Source: JACVRN01 sp036389255 (GTDB lineage Bacteria; Acidobacteriota; Blastocatellia; Pyrinomonadales; Pyrinomonadaceae). Taken from it: 64,000 nt of DNA. The stretch spans positions 1 to 64,000 of the forward strand of contig DASVQI010000001.1 of NCBI GenBank assembly GCA_036389255.1, read 5' to 3'. Below the pieces are notes generated by a model. It made no database searches, was not told where the DNA came from, and worked only from the letters and a program-made list of their open reading frames with translations. The position numbers and the translations under genes are program-made. Shown piece by piece: positions 17,601-25,220 of the stretch (positions within the stretch are counted from its first letter, which is position 1; the number at the start of each line of letters is the position of its first letter).

Positions 17601-18193
17601 TACGTCCCTTGCCTGCGGCAGGTAGAGAGGCCGCAGCAGTGGCCGCCTTTTACGAGTCGCCGCGCCTTTTACTTCGTGACGAAGCACGCGAGTCAGTTGT
17701 TAAAAGCGAGGTGGAGAAATCAGACATCGCTCATTTCGCCTTACACTATATAGTTGATGACCACTCCGAGTTGCTCTCGAAAATAGTGCTCACCTCGGAG
17801 CAGCGCGGGGACAAGCGCGATAAGGCGAACGACGGCGTCTGGCAAAGCTACGAGATTTATCAAATAAAGCTGCTGCAAACTCGCTTGGTCATACTCTCGG
17901 CCTGCGAGACGGGAATTGAACAGCAGTATCACGGCGAAGGAGCTGTCAGCGTTGCACGCCCCTTCATCGTAGCGGGCGTCCCCTTAGTAATCGCAAGCCT
18001 CTGGCCGGTTGATTCCGAAAGCACCGAGCAGCTCATGGTCAGCTTCCATAGAAACCGCACGCAGCGCCATAAATACAGCGCCGAAGCCCTCCAGCAAGCT
18101 CAGTTGGAGCTACTCCACGGCGACGACACACGCTACCGCCAGCCCTACTACTGGGCCGCCTTCACCGCCATAGGCGGCTACACTGAATATTAA
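14633..18193 (+). CDS. Membrane-anchored TPR-CHAT protease-like protein with a non-standard start
   Basis: About 1186 residues if counted from the ATC at 14633. The frame is open from 14618. The sequence before the first normal start (GTG at 14783) reads LSQLRQYLLGQL and ELIDQYVEGEL, the conserved N-terminus of this family, so the true start is upstream. An ATC eight bases after AGGAG is the best candidate. Order of parts: cytoplasmic N-terminal helices; one membrane helix (FFTIYLPIAASVLLVIGLGVWW); more than ten TPR repeats; a C-terminal CHAT peptidase domain. The CHAT dyad is probably H1038 (HFALH) and C1091 (LSACETG). CHAT enzymes are caspase-like. The substrate is unknown. It lies 31 bases after the sigma factor and 111 bases before an unknown gene. 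Confidence 0.85.
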   Translation: MVQEGLSQLRQYLLGQLAEEEEEKVELRLLSDSEYVDELDVVTDELIDQYVEGELPAEEREQLEKHFLKTSARQDKLRFALALKKQKAEYRTRKFRTRRFFTIYLPIAASVLLVIGLGVWWKFFYQSDLNKGLIALQTAYREQRPLEARLSGFSYAPTVEQRGGAEKIDYLQRDRAAALLLSEANDNPGAKSYHAVGKYYLAQRQFDKAIEQFEAALKLDPQNASIHSDLGAALLEQGKIYNSEPEQGRAIQTFARSLEHLNKALELDASLSEALFNRALLYQYMMLPKRAAEDWQKYLQQDPNSKWADEARQHLRRLEGPDRSSRNEEKSLRDFFSAYELKDDARAWKAISLNYTSAGNVITNSLIDSYLDLDSKGEDDEASARLQALAYVGQLELQRSGDVYTSDLSRFYNLSNPQQRRALVRARGLMREGYKLSLISKVKDALAHYAQAKETFEEIGDEWEATFAEYRMGHCYLLQPDLKRSVEIFAELLPICERKNYKWLFTQSLYRTASIRLTYNEYSASIDYARRALKQSEQLQDITGIIKLLVMLADEYRSLENGDQSLSFIQRALPFIGDGSADLQQTWEVFTAAGLTLNSLGLHRTALEYQEEALRLALEMSRPLLISHSYEYLGLTYGKLKLYDDALGNINLAFEIGGKVTDERSRRDRMANSSLYAGEIYRQMGDYNKAVESYQRSIRLYEELKYPYFTYPAHKGKLLSFIAEGNDAATEEEFRAVLALFEQYRSNLTSEDQRNTFFDVEQSIYDLAIDFAQSKKQNPRQSFEYSELSRARSLLDAMQQNVQVSELEDGPELRLPSTFTTLALSDIQQQMPPQAQIVQYAVLDNKLFIWLVTPATMTLKEVPLDSKALSHMVREYVQAVNSPSTSMEAAVEKGARELYNILIEPVEPLLDKTKLLCIVPDKILHYVPFAALVSAATGRYLVQDFWLERSPSSTVFVNCSNQAKRRTVDARERLLSVGDPSFDDDEFPSLRPLPAAGREAAAVAAFYESPRLLLRDEARESVVKSEVEKSDIAHFALHYIVDDHSELLSKIVLTSEQRGDKRDKANDGVWQSYEIYQIKLLQTRLVILSACETGIEQQYHGEGAVSVARPFIVAGVPLVIASLWPVDSESTEQLMVSFHRNRTQRHKYSAEALQQAQLELLHGDDTRYRQPYYWAAFTAIGGYTEY

Positions 18194-18304
18194 AAAGCTA
18201 GTAACAAAAACTCCGGATGTTGACATAGAGATTAGAAGCTTTGACGTACGGCCCCTCAAACGCAGGCAATTCTTAGGCGTACTTAGCTCAGAAGGGAGAA
18301 AATA

Positions 18305-19210
18305 ATGCCATTCAAATCTACTCGGCAAGGGCAACAACTGCCTACAGAAGAACCCGATCTTAGAATCTTCTTTCACGGTCTACTGCTCCTCCGTGGAGCA
18401 GATGAAGCAAAGTTTTGCCTGGTTGAGGTTCATCGTGAGCCGCAGTACCGGCACGTGCTTTCAATCGAAGCCAGAACGAAAACGCCTGGTGAGCCCGACG
18501 TGGTTCACATGAGAACTTTAGACAAGTTACAGGGTGAGTTCACGATTCAGGCCACTCCGTCGGTGGCTAATCCGGTTGTTTATAAATTCCAGCCTTCTCT
18601 GGCTTTCGACGCTGTGCTGGGAAACGGCCATGCCAAAGATTTCCGGTGGATAATAAATCTTGAACAGCTTCACGAGAAACCACTGACTGTTGACCACACT
18701 AAGACTCGTCCCGGCATTGTAATCGCGGGCGGCGTCTACTATTTTTACGCAGCGCAGCGAAAGCTGGGGCCTGTTGAGCTCAAGCAAAATGGCGTTACTA
18801 AGAAGACGCTATCGGCTGTAGCAAGCATCATCGGCGCGAATTTGTACCTCGCCAGAGGGCAGGAGATCATTCTGACGTGGCGCGACAACGGGAAAGATAA
18901 CAGGCTGCCGTTAAAGAAGCCGCAGACAGGCTCAAGCCACGAAATTTATATTAACAATAGTCCGCTCTTCGAGGAGCAGACGATGGGGGGCTCGCACAGC
19001 GAGCTAAAGGAGTATTACGGAGTATTACCTGATGTACCCACAGAGGAACAGTTCAATCTTGAATATCCGTTCCAGAGTCTTGATCCTGACAGCAAAAACA
19101 TGTTAATTGCTTCTCAAGGAGGCTCGCTCAAGTTTGAGTCGGTAACGAGCACGCCGACCATACCTTGCCAATCGGTCGTCCTCGACCCTCCATCAAACCC
19201 CGATCCCTGA
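18305..19210 (+). CDS. Hypothetical protein downstream of the CHAT gene
   Basis: 301 residues with a good ribosome binding site (GAAGGGAG) before the ATG. No signal peptide or membrane segment. The N-terminal half has RIFFHGLLLLRGADEAKFCLV and regularly alternating beta strands; later parts include IVIAGGVYYFYAAQRKLGP and a Pro/Ser-rich tail ending PSNPDP. I recognise no family and see no catalytic motif. Its place 111 bases after the CHAT gene makes it a candidate substrate, regulator or effector of that protein, which is inference only. Confidence 0.6.
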   Translation: MPFKSTRQGQQLPTEEPDLRIFFHGLLLLRGADEAKFCLVEVHREPQYRHVLSIEARTKTPGEPDVVHMRTLDKLQGEFTIQATPSVANPVVYKFQPSLAFDAVLGNGHAKDFRWIINLEQLHEKPLTVDHTKTRPGIVIAGGVYYFYAAQRKLGPVELKQNGVTKKTLSAVASIIGANLYLARGQEIILTWRDNGKDNRLPLKKPQTGSSHEIYINNSPLFEEQTMGGSHSELKEYYGVLPDVPTEEQFNLEYPFQSLDPDSKNMLIASQGGSLKFESVTSTPTIPCQSVVLDPPSNPDP

Positions 19211-19239
19211 TTCATTGATTCCTGTATTCGGATGCCGCA

Positions 19240-20211
19240 GTGATTAGAAGCGACCCAAGATGCTTTCCTCTCGTTGGGCTGAGCCGCGAGGATATTTCCA
19301 GAATGCTTCGGCCTGTGGTGGGCCGTGCGGAGCTTCGGGAAGTCTCGTGCGTGGGAGGCGGGCTGGTTAATACCATCTACCGAATCTCTACAGGCGAACC
19401 GGGCGAGGTGTATGGGCTACGCGTGTATGCTAAAGACGGGCCAGCTATGGAGACGGAACGCAGGCTTCTCCGCAATCTGGTGAAGACGCTTCCTGTCCCG
19501 AAGGTGCTCTTTGCTGACGCGGGCGGCGAGCATTGTGCTTACCCGTATCTGGTATATGAGTGGCTCGAAGGGATTACCCTTAACGAATGTCGCAGAGAGA
19601 ACTCGCGCGAGGATTTTCTCACGCTCGCGGAGCCGCTTGGCAGACTTCTGGCGCAAATCGCAAGCGCAGCTTTTACCCGCGATTGCATTAGCGGGACGAT
19701 GCGAGCCGCAACTCTGCTTGAGCGCGCGGAGGGACAACTGCGGATGGGCCTTGCACGCGAGCGGCTCGGGGACGCTCTGGCCGACGAGCTGCGCGATTGT
19801 TTGAGCAATAGCGCGTCCGTCTTACGCGCCTTGGATGAGTCAAGCGGTCTTGTTCACGGTGATTTCGGCGGGCGAAACATTCTGGTGAGAACCCGCGTAG
19901 GCGGCGTGTGGGAAATCAGTGGCGTAATAGATTGGGAGGAAGCCGCAGAGGGCTCGCCATTGTGGGATGTGGGCAGCCTGTTTCGCTACCATCGAAGGTA
20001 TTCCGAAGAGTTCCGCACGCTCTTCGCGGAAGGCTACTATGCCGCCGGTGGGAGGCTTCCGGCTGATTGGTGTATGGTTGCCAGAACGATTGATTCGGTG
20101 CGACTGGTATCTATATTGAGCGAAGAGCGTGAGCTTCCGGGCGTGTTCGTTGAGTGCATAGAGCTGATTCAATCTATAGTGGCCGGGCTGTCGTCTGCGC
20201 CAACCGGGTAG
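19240..20211 (+). CDS. Aminoglycoside phosphotransferase-family kinase
   Basis: 323 residues, GTG start. The APH/choline kinase fold is shown by GLRVYAKDG in the N-lobe, the catalytic loop HGDFGGRNIL (Asp and Asn of HxDxxxxN) and the metal-binding VIDWEEA, with GSPLWDVGSLF after it. Such enzymes transfer phosphate to small hydroxyl compounds such as aminoglycosides, choline, homoserine or sugars. The sequence does not fix the substrate, so resistance should not be assumed. A short open frame and a GNAT acetyltransferase gene follow. Confidence 0.82.
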   Translation: MIRSDPRCFPLVGLSREDISRMLRPVVGRAELREVSCVGGGLVNTIYRISTGEPGEVYGLRVYAKDGPAMETERRLLRNLVKTLPVPKVLFADAGGEHCAYPYLVYEWLEGITLNECRRENSREDFLTLAEPLGRLLAQIASAAFTRDCISGTMRAATLLERAEGQLRMGLARERLGDALADELRDCLSNSASVLRALDESSGLVHGDFGGRNILVRTRVGGVWEISGVIDWEEAAEGSPLWDVGSLFRYHRRYSEEFRTLFAEGYYAAGGRLPADWCMVARTIDSVRLVSILSEERELPGVFVECIELIQSIVAGLSSAPTG

Positions 20212-20213
20212 CT

Positions 20214-20327
20214 ATGATAGATATTTACAGTCCGGAAAAGGGAACGACCTGCGTGGTCAGGCAGGGTTTCACGGACTTCTGCGAAAATGTCTTCACGCCG
20301 GGAGAAATGCTGACTTTCGACATCTAG
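20214..20327 (+). CDS. Possible 37-codon small gene or fragment
   Basis: An ATG-to-TAG open frame between the phosphotransferase and GNAT genes, three bases after the previous stop. The product starts MIDIYSPEKGTTCVVRQGF and ends GEMLTFDI. The phrase 'FTDFCENVFTPGEMLTF' recalls the beginning of small beta-barrel domains in which a glycine-glutamate turn is followed by an aromatic strand, so it may be a truncated copy of one. The ribosome binding site is weak. Confidence 0.3.
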   Translation: MIDIYSPEKGTTCVVRQGFTDFCENVFTPGEMLTFDI

Positions 20328-20335
20328 TCTAATTT

Positions 20336-20800
20336 ATGGCTATCGAAACACGTCGCGCCGCGCCGGACGATATTCCCATTCTGGTTGAATTGATGCAGGA
20401 GTTCTACTCGGAAGCGCCTTACCCGCTCGACAGGGATTGGGCGGCTGCGAGCTTTAACGCGCTTCTGCCGGATGATTCTCTCGGCGCGGTCTGGATAGTC
20501 TTCCTTGACTCGCAACCGGCTGGCTACGTAGTAATGACCATCAAGTTCAGCATGGAATACGGCGGGCTTGATGCTTTCATTGACGACCTGTTCATACGCG
20601 CGCCCTACAGACGCCGTGGGCTTGGGCGAACCGTACTCAACGCTCTTTTCGATGAGTGCGAGCGGCGCGGAGTGCTGGCCGTTCATGTGGAGGTGGGGCA
20701 GGACAACGAGGCGGCAAACGCGCTTTACGACAGTTATGGATTAAAGCCCTATGACGATGGCCGCCGGACGCTCACCGTGCGGCTGAAGAGAAGAGGGTGA
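20336..20800 (+). CDS. GNAT-family N-acetyltransferase
   Basis: 154 residues. The GNAT core is complete: strand AGYVVMTIKF, then FIDDLFIRAPYRRRGLGRTVL, which contains the acetyl-CoA pyrophosphate-binding motif RRRGLG, and the C-terminal EVGQDNEAANALYDSYGLKP that forms the substrate side. It transfers an acetyl group from acetyl-CoA to an amine; the substrate cannot be predicted. It lies in a run of single-enzyme genes (phosphotransferase, GNAT, transglutaminase-like, GNAT) with the same orientation. Confidence 0.88.
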   Translation: MAIETRRAAPDDIPILVELMQEFYSEAPYPLDRDWAAASFNALLPDDSLGAVWIVFLDSQPAGYVVMTIKFSMEYGGLDAFIDDLFIRAPYRRRGLGRTVLNALFDECERRGVLAVHVEVGQDNEAANALYDSYGLKPYDDGRRTLTVRLKRRG

Positions 20801-20907
20801 TGAAAGAACTGCTGTAGGGAGGTCGCCGGTTCAATCGGGTCGTTTGCTTAAGCCGCTTTTGAAAGCTAATATAAGCGCACGTCAGCCGCCGCTTCAGGCC
20901 GCCATTT

Positions 20908-21477
20908 ATGCCTAGAAAATTCTTTAACTCAAAATGGCTCGTCATAATCGCTCTCGCTCTTCTACTCTTTATTGCGAGCGGCTACCTGCTGAGCGACGAC
21001 CTTTTCTTTAAGCGACTCATCAGCCAGAACAATATCACTACGCCCGAAGAAGCATACGCGTTCGTAGACAAGAACACAGAGTATCCCGTCGAAGGTATGA
21101 AGCTGGCGCTCATGTCTACACCAAGAAATATGCTGACCCGGCAGAAATATCTTTACTGCGACCAGAGCGCCATACTCATGGCGACCATTGTGAACAAGTT
21201 GGGCTACGAGACGCGGCTGGTTGACCTTTACGGAGACGACGGCGCGAGCCATCATACCATTCTGGAGGTGAAGCAGGGCGAGGGCTGGAAGACCTACGAT
21301 ACTGTCTACAAGTTACAGGGCGCACCGTATCAACAGAGCGCCAAGATATATGAGACAGGCCAGTACTATAACGTCCGGCCCGTTCATCACTCATACCCTA
21401 CATTCTACAACTGGGTTATTCAGAACAATTTTTACTTGAAGCACGTGGCGCTGTGGCTGAGAAGCCTACCGGGTTAA
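20908..21477 (+). CDS. Membrane-anchored transglutaminase-like protein
   Basis: 189 residues. One N-terminal membrane helix (WLVIIALALLLFIASGYLL) leaves the rest outside the cytoplasm. A compact transglutaminase-like core shows a plausible Cys-His-Asp triad: Cys in YLYCDQSAILM, His in ASHHTILEV and Asp in KTYDTVYKL. The C-terminus contains an aromatic-rich segment (VRPVHHSYPTFYNWVIQ). Members of this superfamily include peptidases and amide-forming enzymes, and the target here is unknown. Shortly after the stop lies a sequence resembling half an attC site (21507). Confidence 0.7.
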   Translation: MPRKFFNSKWLVIIALALLLFIASGYLLSDDLFFKRLISQNNITTPEEAYAFVDKNTEYPVEGMKLALMSTPRNMLTRQKYLYCDQSAILMATIVNKLGYETRLVDLYGDDGASHHTILEVKQGEGWKTYDTVYKLQGAPYQQSAKIYETGQYYNVRPVHHSYPTFYNWVIQNNFYLKHVALWLRSLPG

Positions 21478-21506
21478 TGAAGCCTGAGAATCAGCCCACC
21501 CGCGCC

Positions 21507-21531
21507 ATCTAACAACTCATTCGACCCCGGC
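21507..21531 (+). other. Possible half of an attC-like site
   Basis: ATCTAAC (RYYYAAC type) is followed directly by AACTCATTCGACC, which differs in one position from the arm shared by the two attC-like sites at 8332-9616. No matching second arm or GTTRRRY box was found within the next 120 bases, so this is either a remnant or chance. Confidence 0.25.
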
Positions 21532-21569
21532 GCACAACAGCTTTCCTTTCACGTTTCTTCTTTATCGCT

Positions 21570-22076
21570 ATGATTACTATTCGAGCCGAAACTGCGGAAG
21601 ACGTGTCATCTGTGCGCCGTGTCAACGAGGCGGCGTTTGAGCGGAAGGAAGAGGCTGATTTAGTTGACAGGCTGCGCGAGGCTGCCGAGCCGCGCATCTC
21701 GCTCGTAGCCGTGAGCGGCGCTCAGGTCGTAGGCCATATCTTCTTCAGCCCCGTCACGCTCGAGGCGGAGGGCGCGGACTTCGCCATCATGGGCCTCGCG
21801 CCTATGGCGGTGCTGCCCGGACATCGGAATCAGGGGATAGGCTCCCGGCTGGTGCTTGAAGGCCTGGAGCAATGCAGGCTTATAGGCTGCTATGTAGTCG
21901 TAGTGCTTGGGCATCCCGAATACTATCCTCGATTCGGATTCGTGCCTGCCAGCCGGAAGGGGCTCAGTTGCGAGTACCCTGTGCCGGACGAGGCATTTAT
22001 GGTTACGGAATTGAAGCCAAACGCATTATCAGTAGGGGGTCTGGTGAAATATCGCCCTGAGTTCGGTGATGTGTGA
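21570..22076 (+). CDS. GNAT-family N-acetyltransferase (YhbS-like)
   Basis: 168 residues. The order of features is that of the YhbS-like GNAT group: an N-terminal ITIRAETAEDVSSVRRVNEAAF, a strand VVGHIFFSPVTL, the acetyl-CoA motif PGHRNQGIGSRLV, and the C-terminal LGHPEYYPRFGFVPAS. The substrate is not known. The gene stands alone, with gaps of about 90 bases upstream and 140 bases downstream, and has only a weak ribosome binding site. Confidence 0.86.
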   Translation: MITIRAETAEDVSSVRRVNEAAFERKEEADLVDRLREAAEPRISLVAVSGAQVVGHIFFSPVTLEAEGADFAIMGLAPMAVLPGHRNQGIGSRLVLEGLEQCRLIGCYVVVVLGHPEYYPRFGFVPASRKGLSCEYPVPDEAFMVTELKPNALSVGGLVKYRPEFGDV

Positions 22077-22214
22077 GCTGTTTCTACACGCTGCCCGGTA
22101 AACGACCCGAAGGCCCGAAGACCTCCCGGCGCTGCTTTCATCCCTCGTAAGGCAGCAGAAGCCTCGCCCGGATAAACCATACCTTTACGCTCGAAGAAGC
22201 AGAAAGGATTTGAC

Positions 22215-23198
22215 ATGAAGAGGAAGCTTTTCGCCGTTCTGACTCTGACGCTTGTGCTGTTTTTGCCCCGCACTGCCTTTGCATGGAACGCCACGGGGCA
22301 TCAGTTGGTCGCGGGCATAGCCTGGGACAACATGACTCCTACGGCAAGACGCAACGCCATTCTACTGCTGCAAGCAGCGCCCACGGATGCGTGCCTTCTT
22401 AACCTGTTCCCCAATGATTCGCGGCCTTTGGCAGAGCGAGAGCGCGAGTTCTTTATGCTCGCCAGCACATGGCCCGACATAGTGCGGCCCAGCGATGACG
22501 ACACGCGCCCGTGTACGCGCTTTCACCGCAGAGACTGGCATTTCATAAACTACTTCTGGGAAGGAACTTCAGGAGCCGTAGGCGCGAATGCTCCGCAAAA
22601 TCGTGAAGATATTGAAACTCCCGAAGTCAATGCGGTTGAGCGGCTCTGGCTCTTTAGACCCTTGGTTGCCTGCGGCTTCCCCTCGTGCGGCACACCATTG
22701 CAGGTAAGAGCGACGACGCTCGGCTGGATTCTTCATCTGGTAGGCGACATTCATCAGCCTTTACACACGAGCGCCAGAGTCACCACGCGCCAGCTTGAAA
22801 GGGAAGGCGACCAAGGCGGCAATCTCTTCAAGCTGGGCCCGAACAACGGTTCGCTGCACAGCTATTGGGACAACATAGTAGACAACTCTGAGCCGCGTCT
22901 CCCCGCAGAGATGAATAACGACCTGGCCTACTTCAATCGCATGATTAGAAGCATCACGCAGCAGCACCCTAGAAATCAGGCCATGATTAACCGCCTGAAG
23001 TCCGGGGATTTTAATGCGTGGTCGCTGGAAGGATTCGACAAGACGAAGCGGCTGGTTTATCCGTCAACGCTGCAACGCGGCCAAATGCCCGGCAACACCT
23101 ATCGTCTTATGGCCTTCAGAACCTCAAAGGAGGCGATTGCTCTAGGCGGCTACAGGCTGGCAGACCTGCTCAACCAGATGCTCGGCTCCACGCCTTGA
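22215..23198 (+). CDS. Secreted S1/P1-type nuclease
   Basis: 327 residues with a signal peptide (KLFAVLTLTLVLFLPRTAFA). Cleavage leaves a Trp at the mature N-terminus (AWNATGH), which in this zinc-dependent family is itself a metal ligand. Other ligand motifs are present: ASTWPDIVR, RDWHFINY, ILHLVGDIHQPLHT and GDQGGNLFKL followed by LHSYWDN. The enzyme should cleave single-stranded nucleic acids, probably for phosphate or nucleotide scavenging outside the cytoplasm. Four Cys are present and could form disulfides (about residues 60-165). It has a moderate ribosome binding site (AAAGGA). Confidence 0.9.
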   Translation: MKRKLFAVLTLTLVLFLPRTAFAWNATGHQLVAGIAWDNMTPTARRNAILLLQAAPTDACLLNLFPNDSRPLAEREREFFMLASTWPDIVRPSDDDTRPCTRFHRRDWHFINYFWEGTSGAVGANAPQNREDIETPEVNAVERLWLFRPLVACGFPSCGTPLQVRATTLGWILHLVGDIHQPLHTSARVTTRQLEREGDQGGNLFKLGPNNGSLHSYWDNIVDNSEPRLPAEMNNDLAYFNRMIRSITQQHPRNQAMINRLKSGDFNAWSLEGFDKTKRLVYPSTLQRGQMPGNTYRLMAFRTSKEAIALGGYRLADLLNQMLGSTP

Positions 23199-23371
23199 GC
23201 CTGAAGCTTAAGTTAAAGCTTAACGAAACCTCCTGACCGGAGCGCGGGATAGCATGGCTCCCATGCATGATGCCCGAGGGCTTGGTACAATACCTCCCGC
23301 GCCCCGGTCTATTTGTGTGTGGCTTTAGATTGCCTGTGGTGAGCAGATAAAAGTTTTCGTAGACTTCAAGT

Positions 23372-25135
23372 ATGTCAGGTGCCGACAGCAAGCATGAATC
23401 GTCAGGTGGCGGTGGAGTGGCAAGCGCTCTGCCGGGCGCGGGCCGTCGCGCCGTGCCTGTCCTGTTGATGAGCCTCATACTCTTTTTTATATGCTTCTAC
23501 GGCCTGAATAATCTTCCACTGATTGACCTGATTGACGAGGGACTTTATGCGAACGCGGCGCGTCAGATGCTGGATTCGGGCGATTGGCTCACGCCGCGCT
23601 TCGGCCAGCTAGTCTTTCTGGACAAGCCGCCTCTGACTTACTGGTGTCAGGCCGTCTTCATACGTCTTTTAGGCCCGGTTCCGTTGGCCGCGCGCCTGCC
23701 TTCAGCAATGGCCGCGACGCTGACCGCGCTCACCCTCTTTTACTGGGCAAGGAGAAGAGGATTGACGCGGATGGGCTGGTTGGCAGCCATTATCTACGCG
23801 CTGTGTCCTCTGGTCGCGGTCGGGCTGGCCCGCGTAGCCATGGTGGACAGCCTCTTAACGCTATGGCTGACTCTGGCAATCGTCGGCTGGATTGAGGGCT
23901 ATGGCGGCAATCGAAGGGGCTACCTGTTGATGGCTGCCGGGATGGGGCTGGCGGTCATGACGAAGGGAGTAATAGGGTTTCTGCTGCCGTGCCTTGCCGC
24001 CGCAATCTTCTTAACTATCCGGCGCGACTGGGCCGCGCTAAGACAGGTGCCGTGGGCCGCCTCGCTCGCTATCTTTATAGGGCTTGCGCTGCCGTGGCAC
24101 CTCGCCGCGTGGAGGGCCAACGGCGATTACTTCTTTCGTGAATACATCGTGCACCAGCATGTGCAGCGCTTTCTGGGGAAGGACTTCGGACACAGCAGGC
24201 CCTTCTGGAACTACGTCCCGGTGCTGGCGCTGGCTATGTTTCCGTGGACTGCATTCATGCCCGTGGTCTGGTGGCGCACGCTTCGCTCCCTGCGAAGTGA
24301 AAGAAGCTCCATAGCCTCTATGATGGCCATGTGGGCGGTGTGGGCGGCTGTCATCGTCCTGTTTTTCTCGCTGAGCGTGAACAAGCTGTCTAGCTATATA
24401 CTGCCTGCGCTTCCGGCGCTGGCGCTGCTGTCTGCGTGGAGGCTCGATTCTGTATGGGAGATGAGGAAGGGCCTCTCTTTTACGGAGTCTTCCATCCTGA
24501 GCGTCTGCGGCGGGATAGCCGGGGCGGTTCTTTTGATAGCGGGAATCCTTGGCTGGCGTTGGCGCAATCCTCCCGCATCCCCTTCGTGGCTGGCCAAAGA
24601 GCTTGGATGGATATTTAACTGGAAAGAAGAGTCGCAGACGGCGGAGCTGCTGTGGCTCAAGCTGACTCCTTTGACCGGCCTCGCGCCTTACTGGATAACA
24701 CTCGGCGTACTTTTCCTGCTGACAACTTTGATTGTTCTGGCCTTCTGGAGAAACACCTCCAAGACGTTCCTCTCCGCGTTCATAATGAGCCTGACGATTG
24801 TAGTCGCGACTACTCACTTTCTTCTGCCAGCATGGAGCCGGTATGACGCCGCGCCACTGGAGGCGCTGGCCGTGAGAACGCGCCCGGCCCTTGAGCGCGG
24901 CGAGCGAGTAGTGCTGTATGCGCTCCATCCGAAACGCATCAGCCTTCATTACATGCTCGGCCACGAGAGTCAGATCATAGAGACGTTCTCGCCGGAAATC
25001 TTACAGGGCGTCATGCAGGAAGACGGAACCGGATACGTGCTGACGGGAAAGGACAGACCTCTTCCCACGTTGCCCGGCAGCTTTCACCAAGAGGCAGCCG
25101 CAGGCCATTGGGTGCTTTGGCGGTATAACAGGTAA
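23372..25135 (+). CDS. Family 39 (ArnT/PMT-like) glycosyltransferase
   Basis: 587 residues with about eleven predicted membrane helices. After a glycine-rich soluble N-terminus comes the first periplasmic loop, LIDEGLYANAARQMLDSGDW followed by FLDKPPLTYW, whose Asp-Glu and Asp-Lys pairs mark the GT39/PMT_2 active site. Such enzymes move a sugar from a polyprenyl-phosphate donor to lipid A, protein or another glycan. The C-terminal 60 residues form a soluble domain. Neighbours give no hint of the acceptor. The 173-base gap before the gene includes GAAGCTTAAGTTAAAGCTTAAC, a small palindrome-rich sequence. Confidence 0.87.
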   Translation: MSGADSKHESSGGGGVASALPGAGRRAVPVLLMSLILFFICFYGLNNLPLIDLIDEGLYANAARQMLDSGDWLTPRFGQLVFLDKPPLTYWCQAVFIRLLGPVPLAARLPSAMAATLTALTLFYWARRRGLTRMGWLAAIIYALCPLVAVGLARVAMVDSLLTLWLTLAIVGWIEGYGGNRRGYLLMAAGMGLAVMTKGVIGFLLPCLAAAIFLTIRRDWAALRQVPWAASLAIFIGLALPWHLAAWRANGDYFFREYIVHQHVQRFLGKDFGHSRPFWNYVPVLALAMFPWTAFMPVVWWRTLRSLRSERSSIASMMAMWAVWAAVIVLFFSLSVNKLSSYILPALPALALLSAWRLDSVWEMRKGLSFTESSILSVCGGIAGAVLLIAGILGWRWRNPPASPSWLAKELGWIFNWKEESQTAELLWLKLTPLTGLAPYWITLGVLFLLTTLIVLAFWRNTSKTFLSAFIMSLTIVVATTHFLLPAWSRYDAAPLEALAVRTRPALERGERVVLYALHPKRISLHYMLGHESQIIETFSPEILQGVMQEDGTGYVLTGKDRPLPTLPGSFHQEAAAGHWVLWRYNR

Positions 25136-25220
25136 ACTCAAGTCGGATGTTGATTAATAGAGGGAATCAAGGATTGCAGGCGGGCACGGGCGTCCGGGCC
25201 ATCTGGAATCAGGTGAATAG

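Noticed and set aside
19240..20211. Antibiotic-resistance gene
   Set aside because: The APH fold alone does not show an aminoglycoside substrate; the family includes many housekeeping kinases.
24038..24964. 308-codon minus-strand frame
   Set aside because: Antisense to the GT39 gene, which has membrane helices and active-site motifs; the opposite product is rich in Arg, Gln and Pro and resembles no protein.
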